Assembly: GCA_030674155.1 (NCBI GenBank)
Contig: CM060325.1
Coordinates: 25,265,335-25,329,334, forward strand
Direction: 5' to 3'
From: Stramonita haemastoma
Taxonomy: Eukaryota; Mollusca; Gastropoda; Neogastropoda; Muricidae
DNA: 64,000 nucleotides
Shown: in pieces, positions 37,955 to 47,028 of the stretch
How the letters are laid out: each line of letters opens with the position of its first letter
Numbering within the stretch: position 1 is the stretch's first letter
Translations under genes and position numbers: made by a program
The notes under the pieces: model-generated
Database searches by the model: none
What the model saw: the letters and a program-made list of their open reading frames with translations, nothing else
What the model was told of the DNA's origin: nothing

Positions 37955-38485
37955 TGGAGTGATCGTTGTAATAGTGCGATTAGTAGTCGCTCGATTCTTA
38001 TTTTCGCACAGTGTGCGGATGGTCCCCCTATCGCACAGCTAAAAAGAGAGGTGCCTGTTATCGCACAGATCTGCACCAGCAATCGCACAGGCTTGTATTG
38101 CACTCTAGACCTTTCCATATGCGTCTGTTATTGACTAAATCCAGTGCTGTGGTCACTCAACTCACTGTGTACGGTTTATTTGAAGCCATTGCACACAATA
38201 TGCGTCTGCTATTGGCTAAATTCACTGCTGTGTTCACTGTGTATGGTTTATTTGAAAAAGTTGCCACCCATTGCACACCATATGCCTCTGTTATTGACTG
38301 AATCCACTGCTGTGTTCACTGTGTTACCATGTACAGTTTATTTGAAGGAGTTGCCACAAATTGCACATCACCAGGTATTGCACAAACTTATTCAAAAAAT
38401 TTAATGCAAGGAAGAGAGGCATTGCACACAACCAGCTATTGTACACAACCATCTATTGCACACAACCAGCTATTGCACAACATTA
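37955..38485. repeat. Subterminal repeats of Pogo1
   Basis: Many copies of ATCGCACA or ATTGCACA (for example 38031, 38058, 38088, 38187, 38268) cluster next to the left inverted repeat, which itself ends GATCGCACA. Within this cluster an 82-bp unit repeats three times (38117, 38198, 38280). Such motifs often bind transposase; here that is inference. Confidence 0.75.
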
Positions 38486-38598
38486 TTATCAAAGACGGAT
38501 ACTTTTTTTAACATTTCATTTTAATAATGTGGTTGACAAGAAAACAACAAGAAATATGTGTAACAAAAAACTTTATCATATCAAAATAAAAGATTTAA

Positions 38599-38979
38599 TT
38601 AATTTACATCACACACTTCACAAACATACGTCATCTTCATTATTTCATCCAGACTCTTTCCACGCAGACTGTCATTCGTCACAGACACACAACCAACATG
38701 AAACCAACGCCCACACTCACAGCCAACCCAATCATTATACTCATTGTCTTTCACTCCCTGACACAAATGGCATTCATTCTCCTCCAAAGGTAACCCTATG
38801 TCATTGTCATCGTCGTCAGTTTCTACACATTTAGAGGATGTCAAGCTCTCTTCGTCAGTGTCAGGTGTCTTTTCCGTCTGTCTCGTTGGTTTTGTCTTTG
38901 CTACATTTGCTTTTCTTTTTTTTAGTTTTTTTTTCTCTAGCTCTGCAGCCTTTTTTTCTTCTTTCTCTCTCTTTTTCAT
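38599..38979 (-). CDS. PHD-finger C-terminal part of Pogo1 transposase (out of frame)
   Basis: A 126-codon frame begins at ATG 38979, overlapping the upstream stop in an ATGA arrangement. It continues the Lys/Glu-rich coiled coil of the transposase, then an acidic patch. A zinc finger with CHLC ... GCECGRWFHVGC ... YVCEVC follows, which fits a PHD pattern. The upstream sequence shows an 11-bp direct duplication (AGAGATGAAAA twice). Removing one copy would merge the two frames, so this is most simply the displaced C-terminus. PHD fingers read histone tails in host proteins; a targeting role here is speculation. Confidence 0.75.
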   Translation of the reverse strand: MKKREKEEKKAAELEKKKLKKRKANVAKTKPTRQTEKTPDTDEESLTSSKCVETDDDDNDIGLPLEENECHLCQGVKDNEYNDWVGCECGRWFHVGCVSVTNDSLRGKSLDEIMKMTYVCEVCDVN

Positions 38980-41072
38980 CTCTTTTTCATCTCTTGCAGC
39001 TGCTTCTTTTTTTCTTTTTCCTCTGCCACCCTCTTCTTTTTTTCTTCCCTTGCTTTCTTGTTTTGCTCTTTCTGTTCTTCCACCTTCCTTTTCTTTGTGT
39101 CAATGTCTGTCACATATTGTCGAAAGGCTTCTGAGCTCACCATTTTTGGGGGCTGAAGCATATGTCTTTTCTTTGTTGTTGTCCACTTGGCTGGTAGGGG
39201 CAAGTTCTGAAATGTCATGTCCGTCGTTTTGTCCTGTCTAGAGTCTTTGTTTTCGTCATTTGTAGGTTGTGTCAATTTTGAATACAATAAACAAAACAGT
39301 CTTTCTTCAGGGTCATCTGTTGGAGTCTGCAGGGTATGTAGTGTCCTATAGCGTATCAGTTTGTCCACTCCAGCTTTAGCTGTTATGTCGAGCAGTCTGT
39401 CCAAAGCTTGTGTCCTACTGGTCACTAAAGGTTCAGTTGAAGTCGTGGGAGTAGAGACAGGGGCAAGGGAAGGGGTATGAAGATGAGGTGCCTCAGGTGT
39501 GGTGATGGGTGGAGGTGTCAATGGAGGGAGGAGAGATGGTGGGGGGGAATCTACTGTCTCAGGTCCATCCATGTCAATAGTCACAGTCAGAGATGCAGTC
39601 TCCGTGATGTCAGTTGAGGTTGGTACAGTCTGTGTTGTGTCAGTTGGGGTTGTCAATGGAGGGAGGAGAGATGGTGGGGGGGAATCTACTGTCTCAGGTC
39701 CATCCATGTCAATTGTCACAGTCAGAGATGCAGTCTCCGTGATGTCAGTTGAGGTTGGTACAGTCTGTGTTGTGTCAGTTGGGGTTGCTGCAGTCTCTGT
39801 CTGTGTCATGTCAATTGAGGTTGATGTCTCTGTTGCTACAGTCACTACAGTCTCCTTTGCGTTAGTCTGGTCATTTGAGGTTGTTCCTGTCTCTGTCGCT
39901 TCTGTCGCATACAGTCTGGAGGGTCCTAATTTGGTTAAGTCGACATGGTCAGGGTCCCAAGGACAAATGCCAGCAGCTCTGAATCCAGAGATAACGACAT
40001 CACGATTAATGCCATTCTTCCAAGCCACCTTTAACAGTTTGGCAAAATCTTTTTTGCCAACTGTGTCGGATTCAGCCTCCTGAAACCTCATCACCTCATC
40101 TTGCCACGCCCTTTTCAGAGGCTTGAAGGTTGTCAGGTCCAAAGGCTGCACAACGTGACTTGAGTGGCTCGGAAGCTGGTAGAGAATGATGCCGTTATCT
40201 CTGCAGAGGCCAGACACCGTCATCGTCAAGTGTGTCTTATGTCCGTCAAGAAATAAAATGATCGGTTTTGGGAGGTGGTTAGTGTCGGGAATGAAAGCAG
40301 TCTCAAGCCAAGTCGAAAAAATTTCACCGTCTATCCAGCCGTTGTCAGACTTGGCAAAATGGGCCTCTGGAAAGCCCTCCAAAGGGTCGTACCCAAACCT
40401 TTTCCCAGGGAAAATGATGAGGGGGTTCATGACATAGCCAGAGGCACTGGCACATGCCAGTACCGTAATCTGGGTGTGCGTATCACTGGTGACCTGATAC
40501 ACCCTCTCGTTTTTGCTGGCCAGGACCTTGGTGAAGCCCCCACCACCAAGCTGAAACCCCGTCTCATCGCAGTTGAAGACCCGAGACGGGTCATTCAACA
40601 CCCCCCCTGCTGCTGTGATCTCTTTGTATGCCACATCAAACCACTCTGTGATCTTGTGTGTGGTTACCGCGGCCCTCTGGGCTCCAAGAGCCTGTGGGGT
40701 CCGAAAGGCTACATCTGGATGTCTCTTCATGAATAGTGATACCCATTTTCTGCCTGGCAGATTGTCTTTAAACACTGTGACCGCATGGCGGTTATTCAAT
40801 ATTGTCTGTACAGATGTCTGCACCTGTCTCATTGAACGCCCAAACCCCCTTCTCGCACACTCCTTTATCCAGGCTACTAGCTTCGCCTCTTCCTGAGCTG
40901 TAATTACAGTCCTCTCTACCTCACGGTTGGGCCTTCTCCCCTTCACTCTATCTTTAAGGGTAGATGGGGGGACACCGTGCAGCCGAGCAGCTTCCCGCAG
41001 TCCCTTCCCTTTCTTAAAGGCACTAATGGCAGCTTGAAGCGCTTCCTCGCTGTATTGGCGTCGTGGAGGCAT
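38976..41072 (-). CDS. pogo/Tigger-family transposase (Pogo1)
   Basis: I choose the ATG at 41072 (MPPRRQYSEEAL) because an acceptor (TTTTCCTGTCCAG) lies two bases before it; the frame is open a little further upstream. The product is 698 residues. Residues 1-45 form a psq-type helix-turn-helix (LREAARLHGVPPSTLKDR). A CENP-B-like second helix region follows, ending WVSLFMKRHPD. The DDE_1 core has Asp169 (NCDETGF), Asp276 (LFLDGHKTH) and Asp312 (VQPLDLTTF), giving the DD35D spacing of the pogo group. A Thr/Pro-rich linker with a 45-residue duplication comes next, then a Lys/Glu coiled coil cut by the stop at 38976. All catalytic residues are intact. The 5' leader is spliced from donors near 41575 and 41705. 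Confidence 0.93.
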   Translation of the reverse strand: MPPRRQYSEEALQAAISAFKKGKGLREAARLHGVPPSTLKDRVKGRRPNREVERTVITAQEEAKLVAWIKECARRGFGRSMRQVQTSVQTILNNRHAVTVFKDNLPGRKWVSLFMKRHPDVAFRTPQALGAQRAAVTTHKITEWFDVAYKEITAAGGVLNDPSRVFNCDETGFQLGGGGFTKVLASKNERVYQVTSDTHTQITVLACASASGYVMNPLIIFPGKRFGYDPLEGFPEAHFAKSDNGWIDGEIFSTWLETAFIPDTNHLPKPIILFLDGHKTHLTMTVSGLCRDNGIILYQLPSHSSHVVQPLDLTTFKPLKRAWQDEVMRFQEAESDTVGKKDFAKLLKVAWKNGINRDVVISGFRAAGICPWDPDHVDLTKLGPSRLYATEATETGTTSNDQTNAKETVVTVATETSTSIDMTQTETAATPTDTTQTVPTSTDITETASLTVTIDMDGPETVDSPPPSLLPPLTTPTDTTQTVPTSTDITETASLTVTIDMDGPETVDSPPPSLLPPLTPPPITTPEAPHLHTPSLAPVSTPTTSTEPLVTSRTQALDRLLDITAKAGVDKLIRYRTLHTLQTPTDDPEERLFCLLYSKLTQPTNDENKDSRQDKTTDMTFQNLPLPAKWTTTKKRHMLQPPKMVSSEAFRQYVTDIDTKKRKVEEQKEQNKKAREEKKKRVAEEKEKKKQLQEMKKR
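39517..39786. repeat. 135-bp tandem duplication in the Pogo1 linker
   Basis: Two copies start at 39517 and 39652 and differ by about one base. The period of 45 codons keeps the frame and doubles a Thr/Pro-rich linker. Confidence 0.92.
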
Positions 41073-41167
41073 TCCTGGACAGGAAAACATCACTAATTTG
41101 CATTTTTGCCTTTAGAGTGGGAGAAATTATTACTGGAAATACCAGTGCAAGAATTGGAATTAATCAA

Positions 41168-41400
41168 GGAGATGAAATGGCATAGTGGTTCAAGCATGAT
41201 GCCTCCCTTCGGTAGCAGCAGTGGTTCGAAGGCATGGACCTAAAAGATCCTGGTGCTGGATCCCCCCAAAGGTTCAGTGCCAGTTACACAAGTATATCAA
41301 AGCTGCCTATATGACAGGTTAATTAAAGACAGCTGGGCACACAATCTTCCCACTGTGGAATACTGAGTCCTACTCTGTGTTTCAAATTGTCCCATAAGTG
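41168..41400 (+). mobile_element. tRNA-derived SINE of a second family, in the Pogo1 leader intron
   Basis: A-box TGGCATAGTGG (41178-41188) and B-box-like GGTTCGAAGGC (41223-41233) are spaced as in a tRNA promoter. About 170 bp of unrelated body follow. It differs from the main SINE family. No other copy was seen in the window. Confidence 0.55.
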
Positions 41401-42209
41401 TAAAAAAAAAAAAAGAAGAAAAAAAAGTGTAAAGCATGGGTCATTGGGTGCACACATACAAAAAAGGATTTCTATTGAATATTGATCACACATCAGTAAG
41501 CTTATAATTAGAATCTATAGTCTAAATTCAGTGCAAATATTTGATTCCTGGAGAAATGGAAATATCTTACCTGTGTACCTTGTCTTGAAAAATCAGAAAA
41601 GATTTGTTGAAAATAAATCTAACTGTAGAAAAAAATTTAGATCTAGAGTCTAGATATACCTAAATTGTGATATTGCTGGCTGCTATTAACAAATGGAAAT
41701 GTCTTACCTGCGTAGTTTATCTTGAAAGATCAGAAGAAAAACTGCACGATCACTCGAAAAAAATTCGGAACGATTGCCGGCTACTGTTCGATCGGAGGCA
41801 CCCTTTCACAGAAACTGCTCCACTAATCGCACAGTCCTGTAACCGAACACCCGGACTGAATAGCGGTAAACTTTCCCGGTACCCAGAAATAGCAACCCCT
41901 GAGACCGGAAATCAAGCAGAAACAGCTATTTTTAACCAATCGGGAAAGCAGCACATCACTAGATATAGCCCCTTCCGTTCTTATCGAAAGCCTAAAATGG
42001 CGGATGAGTGCAGTTGACTGCTCAGTTCACGGCTCTTTTTGTGGCTTGTTGAACAACCAAATAGCGTTGGTGGTTCAAATAAACGATGAATTGAACCATA
42101 AATGTATACAAAATCGGTGTCTGAACAAATCTGATTTAAAAACAGCCTTGTTCAGACGAAAGTGTACCGCAAATCGCGCATCTGTGCGATCGCTGGCGAC
42201 TTCACTCTA

Positions 42210-42420
42210 GTTGCACACTTTTAATAGGAGTTTTAAAATGTGACGAGGTGACAGCCCTGATATGGCCTGTGCGGTTGGCGGGGCTCTAAGCAACATCATT
42301 GGATTGGATTGGATTGGTTTGGATCTGTATAAAGTTGCACAGTTTTAATCTGAATTTTAAATGTGATGAGGTGACAACCCTGATATGGCCTGGTGTGGTC
42401 GGCAGGGCTATAACTCTTCT
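42210..42420 (+). repeat. Two tandem R1 repeat copies
   Basis: Copy one runs 42210-42318 and starts 'gttgcacacttttaata' exactly where Pogo1 ends, finishing in ATTGG repeats. Copy two (42321-42420) has 'gttgcacagttttaatctg' and lacks a tail. Confidence 0.85.
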
Positions 42421-42850
42421 ACTACCAAGTTCCGTTTCTCTTACTAACCACTGTATACCAAGTAATTTTTGCACAGTCCTTCAGTTTTACACCTACTGAC
42501 TTTAAAAAATCATAAAAAATCAGAATGACGATAAATTTGCATGAAATTTTCTGTGCTTGTGTACTTTTGAAGAAAGAAAATATATTTTGTCATTTGACTC
42601 TTGTGTGCTTTGTGGTTGTCGAGCGGTTGTGGTGGTGTTGTTGTTGTTGGCTATGGTGGTTATTCAATAATATATGTAATTATTACTATTCAAAGGGTAA
42701 AGGATCATAAAAAAGAAGTAAAATAAAAGCAGGCATACAAACATGCATAATAAAAAAGTTAGCTCAGTAATATTAGTAAACTATGCGAACACACTCACGA
42801 ACAAGTATACAAACTTACAAACAAACAAAAAACCTCCACAATCAGTTAGT
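42421..42850. other. No recognisable gene
   Basis: AT-rich sequence with short GTT repeats. No domain or repeat family recognised. Confidence 0.4.
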
Positions 42851-42920
42851 TGATAGTTCAAATTTATTGAACTTACTTTATGTACATCTGCATATGGGGT
42901 GGAGGGGTTGTCTGTACACT

Positions 42921-44930
42921 CTATTTGGGGTGGAGATTTGGGCCACGGTCAATTTTATAATCCAGGAGGGTGTGGTATCGGCGGAAACCGGGTTCAATGC
43001 ACATGGGAACACGGCAGTCCATACACATGTAGTATGTCTGGTGTCGTTTCACACTTCTGTTTGAACACACCTGACCACAGTCAGGATTTGACCTCCTACC
43101 ACTGGGCAGCTTGTTGGGGTTCAGTCCTATGAAGTGTCTGTCCAGGAGACGGGCAGGGGGGGTCCAGGGCAGGTCTGCGGAAGGCACGTTTTTTTCTCAC
43201 GTGGCCTTCCAGCAGACCGTGGATGATGGCCAGGCGAAACCTGTCTGCCTTGCAGCAGCTGTTCCCTGCCCTGGGGCTGAACTCCTTCCAGATGACTTTG
43301 GCGTTGGAGACAGACACTTCCAGGAGGTTGCACAGGAATATTTTTTTCCACCACTTCAGGCAGCAATGCATGTTCATGGAGTAGGACATCTGATCAGAAA
43401 GGTCCACCCCATGAACTGGGTGTACAGCTGGATGGCCTTTGGATGGTTGACTGTCCTCACAGGATCAGGATGGAATTTTGATCTGACCTTTTTTTTTATA
43501 CGTAGTCCTGTTATGCACAGAGGTCAAAACCCTGACTGTCCGACGGTCCTCCCAGGTGATGTAGGTCGGGTTGTTTTCCTTGTGCACATTTGGTGGATCC
43601 CCTTTTTTCAGTGTCACGGTTTTCACAACTGAAGGCACACCTTATGGTCGACCGGGACGTCGATACAGGCAAGGATGGTTGAGTTGGTTTTATACCTCGT
43701 TTTAAATTGTACATAGTTGCACACTTTTAATACGAGTTTTTATATGTGACGAGGCGATAGCCCTGATATGGCCTATGTGGTCGGCGGGGCTCAAAGCACC
43801 ATTATTGGATTGAATTGGATTGGCACACCTCTCCTGTATTTCCTCAGTGTGCCACATGCACCAGTTTGATTTTCAGCTAGAGCACTGAACAGTTGAGGGC
43901 TGGTAAAAAAAATTGTCACAATAAATGTGATGACCTTTGTCCATCAAAGGAATGCACAAGTTGAAAACAACCTGATGGCCGATCCCATGTGCGGTTGACA
44001 CCTCCGTCTTGGCAACCTTGGCTGGTGGAGGCTGGGGGTCATCAGAAGATGTAGAGGGCCGGGGCTGTCCTGATGATGTTGAAGGCTGGGGCTCCTTTCC
44101 AGTGTACAACTTCCAGTTGTACACGTACGATGTTTTTGCATCTGCCAAAGTCCAAACTTTGATGCCCCACTTGTGAGGCTTTGAAGGGATGTACTGGAGT
44201 AGCTTGGTCCTCCCCTTGAAGGGAACCAGGGTTTCATCCACGCTTATTTCTTTGTTGGGGTAGTATACTCTCTGCCAGTTGGAAAGAAGCAGAGAGGATA
44301 TTTTTTCTATTTTGTGGCCTGGGTTGTTGTGGGCCTGGGGATCGTTGTTGTTGGCAACGTGAAGAAATGTGAGAAGATTCGAAAATCTGTTGCGTGACAT
44401 GATGCTCCTGAATCCCCCAAGTTGATGAGATGATCAGTACTCCAGTACAGTTCGTAACTACGAAGCCTCACAAGTCCAATGTAAACAACAATCCATTTGC
44501 GTACAAAAATCAGCTTGTAAAATGTTTTCCTCTCACTGGGCATCAGTTATCTTGCCAGGAGTGGCAGTTCAAATGTTTTGGAAGTGCGTCCACACACCCC
44601 TTCTTCACAATCACCTCCTTGTAATAATTGTTTGTCTCAACCACAAGCAAGTCGATCACTTGATCAGTGAAAAACTGTGAAAAAATATTGTACTCGGTAG
44701 TGTTTTTGTCCAAGTTCCTCACAAGTCCGATATACAAAATCATTGCTAAAAATGCTTTCATCTCGCTGGCATCAGTATCTTGCCAGGAGCGGAAGTCTTT
44801 AAAAAATGGGGGGGGAACGAGCATAAACAAAACATGCATAAAAACTGTCACCAAAGTTGGGGCTTTTTTTTTTTTGGCACAGGTGGCATTGAAAAAAAAC
44901 AAACCCTCCCATTTTGTCAACTGTAGGCCA
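42921..44930 (-). pseudogene. piggyBac transposase (PB3), decayed and interrupted
   Basis: In order on the minus strand: VIDLLVVETNNYY; FRSWQDTDASEMKAFLAM with YIGLVR; MSRNRFSNLLTFLHVANN; KEISVDETLVPFKGR (first Asp); HHIYCDNFF (second Asp, about 43890); GVDLSDQMSYSMN (third Asp, about 43395); and a C-terminal cysteine-rich domain (MCMDCRVPMC). An R1 copy with 9-bp target duplications splits the gene at 43643-43821. The segment encoding SWQDTDA..YIGLVR is present twice (around 44714-44812 and 44462-44560). Several frame breaks are present. A Ser/Pro-rich insert (QPSTSSGQPRPSTSS) lies between the first two aspartates. Terminal repeats were not found. Confidence 0.8.
43643..43821 (+). mobile_element. 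R1 short retroelement with 9-bp target duplication
   Basis: A 179-bp insert in PB3 flanked by GGCACACCT on both sides (43634-43642 and 43822-43830). Removing it and one duplicate restores an in-frame join (TLRKYRRGVP then SVVKTVTLKKG). This defines R1 as a mobile unit that ends in ATTGG repeats on its 3' side. I see no Pol III A/B boxes, so it is more likely the 3' end of a LINE or a LINE-parasite than a classic tRNA SINE. Confidence 0.88.
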
Positions 44931-45426
44931 GTATCTACCCATCAGCATGAGGTGGGACAGGCTTTTATTTTCTTCCGTCTTTTTTTCTTTCTTCAGCCTT
45001 CTCTTTTCTTGCTTGTTTGTCTTGTTCTTTCTGCTCTTTTTCTACCTGTTGTGCTACTTTTGTTGCAAAAACTGCGTCACTTGTGAGCAGGCGATGGTTA
45101 CTTTGTGAACCTTTTCGGTTTTTTGTTTGTGACTGCTTTTTTTGATTGATCTAAAAACCTCTTCCACCTCGGCTGATAGGAAGTCACTGGGCCACAGTTG
45201 ACAAATGGGAGTTCCCCTACATTGTTCAAGTCCAGGCAAATGTTGTTGCCACCCTCCACTTCTATCTATCACCAGTCCCTGCAGTCCTGCCACCTCCTCT
45301 AGGGTGATAGGCAGTGTGACGAGGTCTTCATCCATGACCTCAGTGCCCACTGATGCCCCCTCCTCCACAGCAGCATTGGTGGTGTCCATGTAGTCAACCA
45401 GGTTTTGATGTAGGCCTAATGCTGTC

Positions 45427-45630
45427 GAGGTGGAGGCTGCAGTCGCTGTCGAGGTCGTCGTCGAGGTGGAGGCTGCAGTCACTGTCGAGGTCGTCGTCGA
45501 GGTGGAGGCTGCAGTCGCTGTCGAGGTCGTTGTTGAGGTGGAGGCTGCAGTCGCTGTCGAGGTCGTCGTTGAGGTGGAGGCTGCAGTCGCTGTTGAGGTC
45601 GTTGTCGAGGTGGAGGCTGCAGTTGCTGTT
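45427..45630. repeat. 36-bp coding minisatellite in Pogo2, about 5.7 units
   Basis: Units start at 45427, 45463, 45499, 45535, 45571 and 45607. On the coding strand each gives 12 residues of the TAASTSTTTSTA type, keeping the frame. Confidence 0.95.
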
Positions 45631-47028
45631 GCAGTCCGTCTGTTGTGAACAGGGGGCAATTCTTCACGGTCTAGGGCAGCAGACGGTGCAAAAGCCTCCA
45701 TGGGGATTTTGCTCCTGTCCACGGGCAGAATCCCCGTTGCCTCGAATGCTTTCTTCAAGAGGTCAGCTGTCATGACCTCCTGCCACACTTGATTTATAAT
45801 GCGAGGCCAGGTCACCTTGTTAATGATGTTTGTAGGGTTTGCTGACATGAACTCTGTGCAGTGTTTTTTGTAGGCCTTCTTGAAAGGCCCAAACACCACC
45901 CTGTCCAGAGGCTGCAGATAATGCGTTGTGTGGGGAGGAAGGGCTAAAATGTGTATTTGTTCCTGTCGAGCAAGCTCCAACAGTTCAACAACTTCGTGGG
46001 AGCCATGGGAATCCATAATAAGCAACTGTGGTCGGTCTGGACCACAGTTCTTCAGGAACAGATTTTTGAACCACTCGACTCCAATGACGTTCTCCATCCA
46101 TGCATTGGATTGGTACGTCCACATGGAGCCAGTGGGAGCATCAAGTGTGGCAAAAGACTGCACTGACCTCATTGTCTTCCCCTTGACGATGAATAGAGGT
46201 GGCATGGCTCTTCCTGCAGCATTAACGCAGACAAGAGTGGTGACACTCTCCCTGGAGTTGGTCCTCGCCAGCAACTGTCGAGCTCCTCTTTTCGCAATCA
46301 CCTTGGCAGCATCCGGTGAAAACTGGATACCAGTTTCATCCGCATTCCACACAACATGCGGTTTCTGCAAAAAGTTGTGGGTCTCCATCAGTTGTTGGAG
46401 GTCATCAAAATATGGGTTGATGAGACCCACATTCATGCCTCGCATCCTGTTTGTGCCGCAGGTCTCTGGGCTCCTGATGGTCAGCTCAGGATGTCTTCGT
46501 TTTAACCCTATTCCTACCAAGTAAAAAAGGGGAGATCAGCACCCTGTGCCCAAGCAATTTTGAGTTTACTGACTTGAAAAGTGGGTGACCCAATACAAAA
46601 CGTCATAACAAAAAAACTACTGGTTTGTTTGTGTTGAAATTTGGCATGTACGTGGCAGAGTGTGTGTTACTTTTCTTGCAACAAAAAAAACTAACTCAAA
46701 AGTGAAATTTTTTCTTTACCAACTATTTTAATCAGTACATAAAAAACAGAAACAGGTAACGCACTTGACAAACTTGCACAAAAAGAGTCACTGACCTGTT
46801 TTTTGAGGTGATGATTCACAGTAGCTCAGGAACAGTCCAAGCACAACACATAATAAACACATAATAATCCAATTGGAGGTTGAAAAACACTTTAAAAAAA
46901 AAAGTTGTCAGAGTTCCAGTGACTATGAAGGTGGTGGATTTCTCAGCAGTAGACTGTACACTCTATAGGAACACACACACACTCACACTATACACATAGC
47001 TATGTACAAATGTTTATGTACACTTCTA

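Larger units (their letters stand above)
37819..42207 (-). mobile_element. pogo/Tigger-type transposon Pogo1, complete
   Basis: A 4,389-bp element with 25-bp inverted repeats at 37819-37843 and 42183-42207 that differ at one base (GAGTGGAGTCGCCAGC... against GAGTGAAGTCGCCAGC...). TA lies outside both ends (37817-37818 and 42208-42209), the expected Tc1/mariner/pogo target duplication. The right TA runs straight into an R1 repeat. Internally it carries a 698-codon transposase, a spliced 5' leader with a SINE in its intron, and repeated GCACA-type motifs near the left end. Confidence 0.95.

Noticed and set aside
38970..38990. Programmed -1 frameshift site in Pogo1
   Set aside because: The base before AAAAAG is G, so the classical A-AAA-AAG heptamer is absent, and an 11-bp duplication explains the frame change more simply. 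Kept only as a question.
39499..40083. Plus-strand 194-codon frame
   Set aside because: It is the complement of the duplicated linker in the pogo transposase; no independent features.
43643..43821. R1 as a classic Pol III SINE
   Set aside because: No convincing A- or B-box in the best copy.
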